NCBI GenBank assembly: GCA_036824045.1
Contig: DAITAZ010000003.1
Span: 62,001-126,000 of the forward strand
DNA: 64,000 bases
Source: DAITAZ01 sp036824045
GTDB lineage: Bacteria > Pseudomonadota > Gammaproteobacteria > Burkholderiales > Rhodocyclaceae
Direction: 5' to 3'
Below, piece after piece: positions 1 to 6,516 of the stretch (position 1 is its first letter; the number at the start of each line of letters is the position of its first letter). The translations under genes and the position numbers were made by a program. Under the pieces are notes generated by a model. The model was not told the origin of the DNA. It did not search any database and saw only the letters and a list, made by a program, of their open reading frames with translations.

Positions 1-438
1 GCTGAACAAACTGAGCGGGGCGGATTTGTCATCTACGGTCGGTCCGACGCGACGCTGAATCCGGGTGGGGTACGAATTGGAACAGCGGAGATTTACCGGC
101 AAGTTGAGCGACTCCCCCAAGTTCTCGAATCCTTGGTTATCGGACAGGAGTGGGAGGGTGACATTCGCGTCGTTCTATTTGTACGGCTACGGGAAAGCGC
201 GCAGTTGGACGACGCTTTGCGCGATCTGATCCGAAAGGTGATTCGCGATAATGCTTCGCCTCGCCACGTACCCGCCCGAATAGTGCAAGTGAGGGACATT
301 CCGCGGACGAGAAGCAACAAGATCGTCGAACTCGCAGTCCGCAATGTGGTGCATGGACTCCCGGTCAGGAACTTGGAAGCCTTGGACAATCCGGAAGCGT
401 TAGGAGAGTTTAAGAACAGGACGGAATTGGCGTCCTGA
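1..438 (+). CDS. Acetoacetyl-CoA synthetase, C-terminal fragment (5' truncated by window edge)
   Basis: The frame is open from base 1 to a TGA at 436-438 and gives the last 145 residues of an AMP-forming acyl-CoA synthetase. The start lies outside the window. The conserved C-terminal lysine region reads IPRTRSNKIVELAV, and the tail with NPEAL is typical of acetoacetyl-CoA synthetases rather than acetyl-CoA synthetases. The family activates acetoacetate with ATP and CoA to acetoacetyl-CoA in the cytoplasm. With the PHA locus 2 kb downstream, a role in recycling acetoacetate from PHB breakdown is a reasonable inference. The substrate call rests on family resemblance of the C-terminus only. Confidence 0.8.
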   Translation, partial: AEQTERGGFVIYGRSDATLNPGGVRIGTAEIYRQVERLPQVLESLVIGQEWEGDIRVVLFVRLRESAQLDDALRDLIRKVIRDNASPRHVPARIVQVRDIPRTRSNKIVELAVRNVVHGLPVRNLEALDNPEALGEFKNRTELAS

Positions 439-524
439 ACGTCCGAAGGGAGATGGGGGCAGGAGGAGTGGCGTGAGGGGTGCCATCACCGTGCTGTCCC
501 CATAAGGGCTTCCCAAAAAAGGCG

Positions 525-560
525 AAAAAAAAACCGGGCTGCTCCAAAGAGCGGCCCGGT
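525..560 (-). terminator. Rho-independent terminator, minus strand
   Basis: Arms at 533-543 and 550-560 form an 11-position GC-rich stem with one mismatch and a 6-nt loop. They are followed in the minus direction by eight or nine T (complement of 525-533). The plus-strand direction has no T tract, so it acts on minus-strand transcription. Confidence 0.75.
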
Positions 561-626
561 CCGTCAAAGGCGCGTCTGACTAGCAGGAGCGCGCCCTGCT
601 TTCGCGGGAGAAACCTTGCATTGTCA

Positions 627-767
627 TTATTTAACGTCGCTGACAAATGCACACGACACACCAACTCGCTTGCCCGCCTTCTGAATCAACGAAGCAAACA
701 CTTGCTAACTACTGATCTGAAGTATCAGCTTTGTCAGTTTATTATCAATTTTTTCAGAATGCAACAC
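627..767 (-). pseudogene. Possible small ORF interrupted by an in-frame TAG
   Basis: On the minus strand a GTG at 767 opens a 20-codon frame (MLHSEKIDNKLTKLILQISS) ended by TAG at 705-707. The same frame then stays open for another 25 codons (QVFASLIQKAGK...) to TAA at 627-629. The composition is more AT-rich than the neighbouring genes. It may be a decayed small gene, an amber-interrupted gene or chance. The short length makes chance a serious alternative, and no family was recognised. Confidence 0.15.
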
Positions 768-865
768 TCCAAATTTCTTCCGGGTACGAAATCCTTCCCG
801 GCGAAAACTTTATAACCCGTACGCGGGGCGGTTGGCTAGCGAAATTGGGGGAGGAACCTGCGCGA

Positions 866-893
866 TATTTAGTTCCAGGTGGCAAGCGGTCAA
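866..893 (-). promoter_or_regulatory. Candidate sigma-70 promoter, minus strand
   Basis: On the minus strand TTGACC (888-893) and TAAATA (866-871) are separated by 16 bp. It would fire leftward into the candidate unit ending at the terminator near 525. It lies just upstream of, and divergent from, the tRNA-Gly promoter. Confidence 0.35.
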
Positions 894-909
894 GTTCATA
901 AAACTGTCG

Positions 910-937
910 TTGACAAGATCTGTGAGTGGCCTATAAT
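910..937 (+). promoter_or_regulatory. Sigma-70 promoter of tRNA-Gly
   Basis: A consensus TTGACA at 910-915 and a consensus TATAAT at 932-937 are separated by 16 bp. The tRNA begins at 951, so the predicted start near 944 leaves a short leader. This is the best-matched promoter in the window, as expected for a stable RNA. Confidence 0.85.
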
Positions 938-950
938 GCGCACCTGTCGA

Positions 951-1026
951 GCGGGAATAGCTCAGTTGGTAGAGCGCAACCTTGCCAAGGTTGAGGTCGC
1001 GAGTTCGAGACTCGTTTCCCGCTCCA
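951..1026 (+). tRNA. tRNA-Gly(GCC)
   Basis: A 76-nt cloverleaf runs from GCGGGAA to TTCCCGC plus TCCA, with the anticodon loop CTTGCCAAG giving anticodon GCC. The D arm and the GTTCGAGAC T-arm are intact, and the 3' CCA is encoded. A consensus promoter precedes it and a terminator follows, so it looks like its own unit. Confidence 0.95.
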
Positions 1027-1035
1027 AAGTTTTCA

Positions 1036-1063
1036 GGGGAAAGCGCTTTGCTTTCCCCTTTTG
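1036..1063 (+). terminator. Rho-independent terminator after tRNA-Gly
   Basis: A perfect 9-bp stem, GGGGAAAGC (1036-1044) with GCTTTCCCC (1050-1058), is followed by TTTT at 1059-1062. It separates tRNA-Gly from tRNA-Cys, so tRNA-Cys depends on read-through or on its own promoter. Confidence 0.75.
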
Positions 1064-1097
1064 CTTCCGGATCCATGTCTGGTGGGTCCGCGCCTCC

Positions 1098-1171
1098 GGC
1101 GGGGTGGCAGAGTGGTTATGCAGCGGCCTGCAAAGCCGTGTACCTCGGTTCGATTCCGGGCCTCGCCTCCA
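1098..1171 (+). tRNA. tRNA-Cys(GCA)
   Basis: A 74-nt cloverleaf has acceptor arms GGCGGGG and CCTCGCC with TCCA encoded at the 3' end. The anticodon loop CCTGCAAAG gives anticodon GCA. It follows tRNA-Gly after a terminator hairpin. Confidence 0.95.
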
Positions 1172-1290
1172 TGTTCTCCTTTCTGTCCGGCTTCTCCCAA
1201 GTTTCCTTGGCTATGTTTTTGACTGGCCAGCGCCTTGTTATGCTATAGGCATCGCTGATATCGCTTGGAAGTCTTGACTCTCTGCTCCCG

Positions 1291-1296
1291 TATAAT
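1291..1296 (+). promoter_or_regulatory. Consensus -10 hexamer upstream of the ZIP transporter
   Basis: TATAAT at 1291-1296 lies 30 bp before the ATG. The nearest TTGACT (1274-1279) is only 11 bp away, too close for a normal -35, so the -35 is uncertain or the promoter is activator dependent. Confidence 0.4.
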
Positions 1297-1325
1297 TCGC
1301 GTCTTTTTCCCGTTGGTAGATTTCG

Positions 1326-2102
1326 ATGAGCCCACTTGCTTGGATTGTGGCGTCGTCGGTGGCTGGTGCTGTCCTAAGCGTGGGGGCGGCAGGGGTATTG
1401 GCGCTCACTGCAAATCCGCGCTGGATTCCTGTACTGATTAGCTACGCGATTGGCGCGTTACTTGGGGCCGCATTTCTTGAGGTGTTGCCACATGCGCTGG
1501 AAGGGCAGGGGAATCCTCAGGAAACAGCACTCACAATCCTGGTCGGCATTTTGCTGTTTTTCATCTTGGAAAAACTCGTCCTGTGGCGGCATTGTCACGA
1601 TGAGGGCTGCCAAGGGCACGATGCGGCAGGAGGGCATGGCAATGCTCGTGCTGCATCGATGATTCTCATTGGAGACGGCTTTCACAACTTCGTCGATGGC
1701 GTGCTTATTGGTGCGGCGTTTCTGGAAAGTACGGCTCTTGGCCTGGTTACAGCGCTCGCCATCATCGCCCACGAAATTCCCCAAGAGATGGGGGATTTCG
1801 TAATTCTCCTGCATTCCGGGTTCTCTAGAGCGAAAGCCTTTGCTTTCAACTTGGTGTCCAGCGGGGCAACTTTGCTGGGCGGAGTGTCTGCATACTTCGC
1901 GCTTTCGCAAATGATGACCGCGATTCCAACGTTGCTCGGGTTGGCGGCGGCGAGCATGATTTACGTGGCTGTCGCTGATCTGATTCCTGGCTTGCATCGT
2001 CGAACTGCATTGTCGGAGACCGTGCAGCAAGTATCATTGATATGTGCTGGTGTCGCCTCGGTGTGGCTTGCACAGGGGGTGGTTCATGGTTTTGTGGGGT
2101 AA
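1326..2102 (+). CDS. ZIP family divalent metal transporter
   Basis: This 258-residue inner-membrane protein has about eight hydrophobic segments. The fourth holds the metal-site pattern H120-N121-F-V-D124-G and the fifth holds H149-E150-I-P-Q-E154, both hallmarks of ZIP transporters. A loop at residues 89-107, rich in His, Cys and acidic residues, sits between the third and fourth segments, as usual for this family, and probably handles zinc or a similar metal. The family moves zinc, iron or manganese into the cytoplasm. The metal cannot be told from sequence. It stands alone between the tRNAs and the PHA locus, with a TATAAT box 30 bp upstream. Confidence 0.88.
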   Translation: MSPLAWIVASSVAGAVLSVGAAGVLALTANPRWIPVLISYAIGALLGAAFLEVLPHALEGQGNPQETALTILVGILLFFILEKLVLWRHCHDEGCQGHDAAGGHGNARAASMILIGDGFHNFVDGVLIGAAFLESTALGLVTALAIIAHEIPQEMGDFVILLHSGFSRAKAFAFNLVSSGATLLGGVSAYFALSQMMTAIPTLLGLAAASMIYVAVADLIPGLHRRTALSETVQQVSLICAGVASVWLAQGVVHGFVG

Positions 2103-2159
2103 TGATGAATATATGTTTATTGCGCTGCCCATGAGCCATCCGCGCCTCCTCTTAACAAC

Positions 2160-2188
2160 TTGACAGACAATATTGTGCGTCGCAGAAT
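2160..2188 (+). promoter_or_regulatory. Candidate promoter and palindrome upstream of phaC
   Basis: TTGACA (2160-2165) and CAGAAT (2183-2188) are 17 bp apart. The spacer region holds the perfect palindrome ACAATATTGT, which could be a repressor site. The predicted transcript would carry a leader of about 100 nt before the phaC ATG. Confidence 0.45.
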
Positions 2189-2299
2189 CCACGAGTTTTC
2201 GCTTGCCTGTAGACGAGTTTGCACAGTTTCGTCGCGGACGGTTGGCGGGATCTCTGCTGCACATGTCTTGCCCCAAATGAAGGGAAACAGGAGAGATAA

Positions 2300-4036
2300 A
2301 TGTCCGTATCGCCAGAGCAGCCGTCTGACGCAATGAAAAGCCTGCTGGAATCCAGTCAGGTACTCGCCAAGCAGTTCCTCGATTTTCTTGGCACTCAGCA
2401 TTCAGCTTTCAAAGAGAACGGGTTCGCCGTTCCGCCTGTCGGCCTCCCTGAGGGACAGCAGTTAGTCGATCTTCAGCGCAATTTCGCTGAGCAGCATGCG
2501 AGACTGTGGCAGTCGATGGTCGCTGCCAAACCGGGTGAAAAGGCTGAGCCAGTTGCCGAGCCTCCTCCGGGTGATCGCAGATTCAGCGCACCGGAGTGGT
2601 CAAGCGCGCCATACTTTGACTACGTGCGCCAGGCATACTTGCTCAATGCCAGCTACCTGACCAAGTTGGCGGAGGCGGCCCCAGTATCCGATGGGGATGC
2701 GAAAGCGCGCCTCCAGTTTGTCACGCGGCAGTACGTGGAGGCTTTGGCGCCTTCGAACTTTGCCGCGACGAATCCGGAGTTCATCAAGCTCGCGCTCGAA
2801 ACCAACGGGGAGAGCATTTCTCGCGGGATTCAGAATTTGCTCGAGGATCTGCGCAAAGGCAGAATCTCGATGACTGATGATGCCGCATTCGAGGTGGGGC
2901 GCAATCTGGCGCTCACCCCGGGGGCGGTCATCTACGAAAATCAGCTGATGCAGCTGATTCAGTACGCTCCGAGTACGGATACTGTCGCATCTCGCCCCCT
3001 CCTGATCGTTCCTCCCTGCATCAACAAGTTCTACATCATGGATCTCCAGCCGGAGAATTCACTGGTGAAGTTTGCGGTCGATAGCGGGATGACGGTGTTT
3101 CTGGTTTCTTGGAAGAACCCGAAAGAACCGGAGAGCAAATGTACTTGGGACGATTATCTTGCCCTGGGTCCAATCACTGCGCTGCAGATTGTTCGTGATG
3201 TGACGGGTGAGCCTAAGCCCAATGTGCTTGGCTTTTGTGTCGGCGGCACACTGCTCTCCAGCGCGCTTGCGGTGCTGCGCGGTAAGGGTGAAGACCCGGT
3301 GAACAGCCTCACGCTCATGACCACGCTGCTGGATTTCTCCGATGCAGGGGAACTGGGCTGCATGGTGGACGAAGCCTCGGTTGCTGCCCGAGAGGCTGCG
3401 ATCGGGCGGGGTGGGTTGCTTTCCGGCAAGGAACTGGCTGCAGTGTTCTCAAGCCTGCGCGCCAACGACTTGATCTGGCAATACGTAGTTAATAACTACC
3501 TCAAGGGTGGCAAACCACCTGCTTTTGACCTGCTCTACTGGAATTCCGACAGCACCAATCTGCCCGGGCCATTCTTGGCATGGTATCTCCGGAACATGTA
3601 CCTGACGAACAGTCTGCGAGTGCCCGGCAAGCTGGAGATGCTTGGTGTGAAAGTAGATCTGGGTAAGGTCGATGTGCCTGCTTACCTGCTAGCCACTCGC
3701 GAGGATCACATCGTTCCCTGGGAGTCAGCTTACTTGGTTCGCCAGATACTCGGGGGCGCTACAACGTTTGTGCTCGGGGCGAGCGGACACATTGCCGGTG
3801 CGATCAACCCTGCTTCGAAGAACAAGCGCAGTTACTGGGTTAACGACGCCGATGCCTCTAACTCGGGCGAATGGCTAGCGGGAGCGCAGGAGCAGAAGGG
3901 CAGTTGGTGGAATCACTGGCGTGAATGGCTGCAGGGGCGCAGTGGTGACCATGTGCCCGCCCGATCCCAACTGGGAGGGGGCAAGTATCCGTTGATCGAG
4001 CCGGCGCCCGGGCGATACGTAAAGGAAAAAATCTAA
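2300..4036 (+). CDS. phaC: Class I poly(3-hydroxyalkanoate) synthase
   Basis: The enzyme polymerises (R)-3-hydroxyacyl-CoA, mainly 3-hydroxybutyryl-CoA, into PHA at the granule surface. The 578-residue length fits class I synthases. The lipase-like box GFCVGG places the catalytic cysteine at C313. The other triad members are D469 in TREDHIVP and H497 in GASGHIAG. An alpha/beta hydrolase fold covers about residues 230-530, after an N-terminal domain that includes the conserved SAPEW and FDYVRQAYLL region. The ATG at 2300 has a GGAGAG site 5 nt upstream. The two phaB genes and phaR follow on the same strand, so it is the first gene of a PHB synthesis cluster. Confidence 0.97.
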   Translation: MSVSPEQPSDAMKSLLESSQVLAKQFLDFLGTQHSAFKENGFAVPPVGLPEGQQLVDLQRNFAEQHARLWQSMVAAKPGEKAEPVAEPPPGDRRFSAPEWSSAPYFDYVRQAYLLNASYLTKLAEAAPVSDGDAKARLQFVTRQYVEALAPSNFAATNPEFIKLALETNGESISRGIQNLLEDLRKGRISMTDDAAFEVGRNLALTPGAVIYENQLMQLIQYAPSTDTVASRPLLIVPPCINKFYIMDLQPENSLVKFAVDSGMTVFLVSWKNPKEPESKCTWDDYLALGPITALQIVRDVTGEPKPNVLGFCVGGTLLSSALAVLRGKGEDPVNSLTLMTTLLDFSDAGELGCMVDEASVAAREAAIGRGGLLSGKELAAVFSSLRANDLIWQYVVNNYLKGGKPPAFDLLYWNSDSTNLPGPFLAWYLRNMYLTNSLRVPGKLEMLGVKVDLGKVDVPAYLLATREDHIVPWESAYLVRQILGGATTFVLGASGHIAGAINPASKNKRSYWVNDADASNSGEWLAGAQEQKGSWWNHWREWLQGRSGDHVPARSQLGGGKYPLIEPAPGRYVKEKI

Positions 4037-4055
4037 GAATGAACTTGCTGGCGAG

Positions 4056-4096
4056 TTGAGGGGCTGGCGCCAGCTTATTCCAACTAAGCCCCTCAA
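4056..4096 (+). repeat. Intercistronic inverted repeat between phaC and phaB
   Basis: The 10-bp arms TTGAGGGGCT (4056-4065) and AGCCCCTCAA (4087-4096) are perfect complements with a 21-nt loop that itself contains the palindrome TGGCGCCA. No T tract follows. In mRNA it would form a stable hairpin directly before the phaB ribosome binding site, suggesting an mRNA-processing or stability element. Confidence 0.6.
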
Positions 4097-4121
4097 GAGA
4101 ACTTGGAGAGGAGACCCCAAG

Positions 4122-4862
4122 ATGTCAAGAGTTGCGTTGGTTACTGGCGGTATGGGTGGGCTGGGTGAGGCCATTTGCATCAAATTGTCCGCGTTAGGCT
4201 ATCGCGTCTGCACGACCCATTCGCCAGGAAATTCCAAGGCCCACGAATGGCTGACTACGATGAACAACATGGGATATGGCTTCAAGGCATATCCCTGCGA
4301 CGTTGCAGACTTCGATTCGGCCAAAGCGTGCGTGGCGTTGGTCGAGGCGGATGTGGGCCCGGTGGATGTGCTCGTGAACAACGCCGGAATTACCCGTGAC
4401 ATGACCTTCAAGAAGATGACCAAGGCCGATTGGGACGCAGTCATCAAGACCAATCTTGATAGTTGTTTCAACATGACCAAGCAGGTCATGGACGGCATGG
4501 TTGCCCGCAAATGGGGACGGGTCATCAATGTGTCGTCCGTCAATGGCCAAAAAGGTGCTTTTGGGCAAACCAACTACTCTGCGGCGAAGGCGGGGATGCA
4601 TGGGTTTTCCAAGGCGCTGGCCCTGGAAGTGGCACGTAGTGGGGTTACGGTAAATACGATCTCTCCCGGCTACATCGGCACCAAAATGGTGATGGCGATC
4701 CCCCAGGAGATCCTTGAATCCAAGATCCTGCCCCAGATTCCGGTTTCCCGTTTGGGTAAGCCTGAGGAGATCGCGGGTCTGGTGGCTTATCTCTCGTCGG
4801 ACGAAGCTGCTTTTGTCACGGGGGCCAATATTTCGATCAATGGTGGTCAGCATATGTTCTGA
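4122..4862 (+). CDS. phaB: Acetoacetyl-CoA reductase (first of two)
   Basis: The enzyme reduces acetoacetyl-CoA to (R)-3-hydroxybutyryl-CoA with NADPH and so feeds PhaC. The 246-residue protein is a classical short-chain dehydrogenase with the cofactor motif TGGMGGLG near residue 9, NNAG in the middle, and the Ser-Tyr-Lys catalytic set in NVSSVNG and YSAAK. The C-terminal ING-GQHMF matches PhaB proteins. The ATG at 4122 is preceded by GGAGAGGAG; the frame is open further upstream, but this start has the ribosome binding site and the family N-terminus. It lies between phaC and a second phaB of identical length. Confidence 0.93.
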   Translation: MSRVALVTGGMGGLGEAICIKLSALGYRVCTTHSPGNSKAHEWLTTMNNMGYGFKAYPCDVADFDSAKACVALVEADVGPVDVLVNNAGITRDMTFKKMTKADWDAVIKTNLDSCFNMTKQVMDGMVARKWGRVINVSSVNGQKGAFGQTNYSAAKAGMHGFSKALALEVARSGVTVNTISPGYIGTKMVMAIPQEILESKILPQIPVSRLGKPEEIAGLVAYLSSDEAAFVTGANISINGGQHMF

Positions 4863-4868
4863 CCGGGT

Positions 4869-4887
4869 GGTGCCCCGCGGGGGCACC
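4869..4887 (+). repeat. GC-rich hairpin between the two phaB genes
   Basis: GGTGCCCC (4869-4876) pairs perfectly with GGGGCACC (4880-4887) around a 3-nt loop, starting 6 nt after the first phaB stop. There is no T tract, so it is more likely a stability or processing hairpin than a terminator. Confidence 0.55.
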
Positions 4888-4962
4888 CTTGCCTGGCTTG
4901 ATCCTGGCGGGTTGGGCGAGGGTAGAACAAAGGTTTCTTGTCGCAAGCTAAGGGAAAGTGCA

Positions 4963-5703
4963 ATGACTCAGCGTGTTGCCCTCGTGACCGGGGGAATGGG
5001 TGGTCTTGGAACCGCGATTTGTAAGGTGTTGGCCCAGGAAGGTTTCGTGGTGGTTGCCAACTGTCTTCCCGGGTTTCCGGAGATTGACGCTTGGCTCACC
5101 AAGACCAAAGCAGAGGGTTTTAACTTCCATGTTGCCGAGGGCAACGTGGCTGATTACGAATCCTGCAAGGCGATGGTTCAGAAGATCGAGGCTGAAGTGG
5201 GCCCGGTAGACGTACTGGTGAACAACGCCGGGATCACCCGGGACGGCATGTTCCGCAAGATGGACAAAACCCAATGGGATGCCGTTATCTCGACCAATCT
5301 GGATAGCGTGTTCAACGTTACCCATCAGGTTCTGACCGGCATGGCAGAACGTGGCTGGGGACGCGTGATCAACATCTCTTCCGTCAATGGCGTGAAGGGC
5401 CAGTTTGGCCAGGCGAATTATTCCGCGGCGAAGGCCGGCATTCTCGGCTTCACCAAGGCGATTGCTCAGGAAGTGGCCAAGAAGGGTGTCACCGTGAACG
5501 CCATTGCCCCGGGCTACATCGGGACCGACATGGTCATGGCGATCAAGGAAGAGGTCCGTCAGCAAATCGTTGCCCAGGTTCCGGCCGGGCGACTGGGCAA
5601 GCCGGAAGAGATCGGGTACCTGTGTGCCTATCTTGCTTCCGAGCACGCCGGCTACATGACGGGTGCCACCTTGAACATCAACGGCGGCCTGCACATGTGC
5701 TAA
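4963..5703 (+). CDS. phaB: Acetoacetyl-CoA reductase (second of two)
   Basis: This second NADPH-dependent acetoacetyl-CoA reductase has the same 246-residue length as the copy just upstream. It carries TGGMGGLG, NNAGITRDG, NISSVNG and YSAAK in the same order and ends NINGGLHMC. Its N-terminus MTQRVALVTGGMGG is very close to the characterised Cupriavidus PhaB start. The ATG at 4963 follows AAGGGAAAG. The two copies diverge across the region after the first strand (residues about 30-55), which fits an old tandem duplication and perhaps different substrate preference or expression. A terminator follows. Confidence 0.93.
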   Translation: MTQRVALVTGGMGGLGTAICKVLAQEGFVVVANCLPGFPEIDAWLTKTKAEGFNFHVAEGNVADYESCKAMVQKIEAEVGPVDVLVNNAGITRDGMFRKMDKTQWDAVISTNLDSVFNVTHQVLTGMAERGWGRVINISSVNGVKGQFGQANYSAAKAGILGFTKAIAQEVAKKGVTVNAIAPGYIGTDMVMAIKEEVRQQIVAQVPAGRLGKPEEIGYLCAYLASEHAGYMTGATLNINGGLHMC

Positions 5704-5724
5704 GCAGCCCACTTGGGTTGCTCG

Positions 5725-5757
5725 ATAAACCCCGCCATTTTGCGGGGTTTATTTTTG
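5725..5757 (+). terminator. Rho-independent terminator after phaB
   Basis: The stem formed by AAACCCCGC and GCGGGGTTT, with a short ATTTT loop, is followed by ATTTTT. It ends the phaC-phaB-phaB unit and separates it from phaR. Confidence 0.85.
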
Positions 5758-5783
5758 ACAGTATATAATTGGTTAGATACAAC
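5755..5783 (+). promoter_or_regulatory. Candidate phaR promoter
   Basis: TTGACA at 5755-5760 overlaps the preceding terminator T tract. The best-spaced -10 is TACAAC at 5778-5783 after 17 bp. A perfect TATAAT at 5764-5769 is only 3 bp from TTGACA and cannot pair with it. Confidence 0.4.
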
Positions 5784-5826
5784 CGGGCGCGAGTCAATAA
5801 TGAGCAATGGAACGAGGAGAGGGGAC

Positions 5827-6402
5827 GTGCCGGATCAGCAGAGAACAATCAAGAAGTATCCGAATCGTCGCCTATATGACACGAAGACGAGTTCATACAT
5901 CACCTTGGCTGACGTGAAGGAACTCGTGCTGAGGCACGAGGAATTCGTGGTCATTGATGCCAAGTCCGGTGAGGATCTGACCCGCAGCATACTGCTGCAG
6001 ATCATTCTGGAAGAGGAAACCGGTGGCGTGCCAATGTTCTCCAGTGACGTGCTGGCTCACATGATCCGCTTCTATGGGAACGCCATGCAGGGGATGATGG
6101 GCAAGTACCTTGAGAACAATGTCAAAGCTTTCACAGACATGCAGCAGAAACTGCAGGAGCAGGCGCGCTCGATCTATGGCGACAACAGCCCGATGAGCAA
6201 GGACTTATGGGCGCAGTTTCTGAGCTTTCAGGGCCCCGCACTCCAGAGCATGATGGGGGCCTATATCGAGCAGTCCAAGAAAATGTTCATGCAGATGCAG
6301 GAACAGATCGAGAGCCAAACCCGAAACATCTTTTCAGGCTTTCAGTTTCCCTCCTTCCCCGCGCCCGGGGGAAAGCCAGGCGGAGACCAGGGCAAGGAGT
6401 AG
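5827..6402 (+). CDS. phaR: Polyhydroxyalkanoate synthesis repressor PhaR
   Basis: PhaR is a DNA-binding repressor that also binds PHA and so derepresses granule proteins when polymer accumulates. The N-terminal DNA-binding domain shows the family signature IKKYPNRRLYDT followed by SSYITLADV. The following PHB-accumulation region contains MFSSDVLAHMIRFYGNAMQGMMG. The C-terminus is Met/Gln-rich and ends in a Pro/Gly-rich tail. The chosen GTG at 5827 has a strong AGGAG site 6 nt upstream and gives 191 residues. An in-frame ATG at 5800 would add nine residues but lacks a ribosome binding site. Confidence 0.92.
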   Translation: MPDQQRTIKKYPNRRLYDTKTSSYITLADVKELVLRHEEFVVIDAKSGEDLTRSILLQIILEEETGGVPMFSSDVLAHMIRFYGNAMQGMMGKYLENNVKAFTDMQQKLQEQARSIYGDNSPMSKDLWAQFLSFQGPALQSMMGAYIEQSKKMFMQMQEQIESQTRNIFSGFQFPSFPAPGGKPGGDQGKE

Positions 6403-6475
6403 CGTGCGGGCTTGCCCGCCATGTGCCTTGCGGGCACAATCTGCAACTCTGATTTGTTATTGACTTGATTTCATT

Positions 6476-6510
6476 CCCGTTCGGGTTTCCGTAACGGGAT
6501 TTTTTGTTTT
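6476..6510 (+). terminator. Rho-independent terminator after phaR
   Basis: CCCGTT (6476-6481) pairs with AACGGG (6493-6498) and is followed by ATTTTTTG. A second GC hairpin, GCCCGC with GCGGGC, lies just upstream around 6415-6434. It ends 6 nt before the rimO start. Confidence 0.7.
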
Positions 6511-6516
6511 CGTGCC

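Larger units (their letters stand above)
522..860 (-). ncRNA. Candidate minus-strand transcription unit (sRNA or small-protein mRNA)
   Basis: The stretch 439-950 has no convincing plus-strand gene. On the minus strand it holds a promoter-like pair (866-893), a 45-codon reading frame interrupted by one TAG (627-767), two overlapping and mutually exclusive stems (583-587 with 595-599; 569-574 with 590-595), and a strong intrinsic terminator at 525-560. A terminator facing this way needs a minus-strand transcript, and no annotated gene supplies one. The 5' end is a guess from the promoter. It could be a regulatory RNA, a small-protein mRNA or a decayed gene. No known RNA family was recognised. 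Confidence 0.3.

Noticed and set aside
5764..5769. Perfect TATAAT near phaR
   Set aside because: It is only 3 bp from the TTGACA box, too close to be its -10; no other -35 at 16-18 bp.
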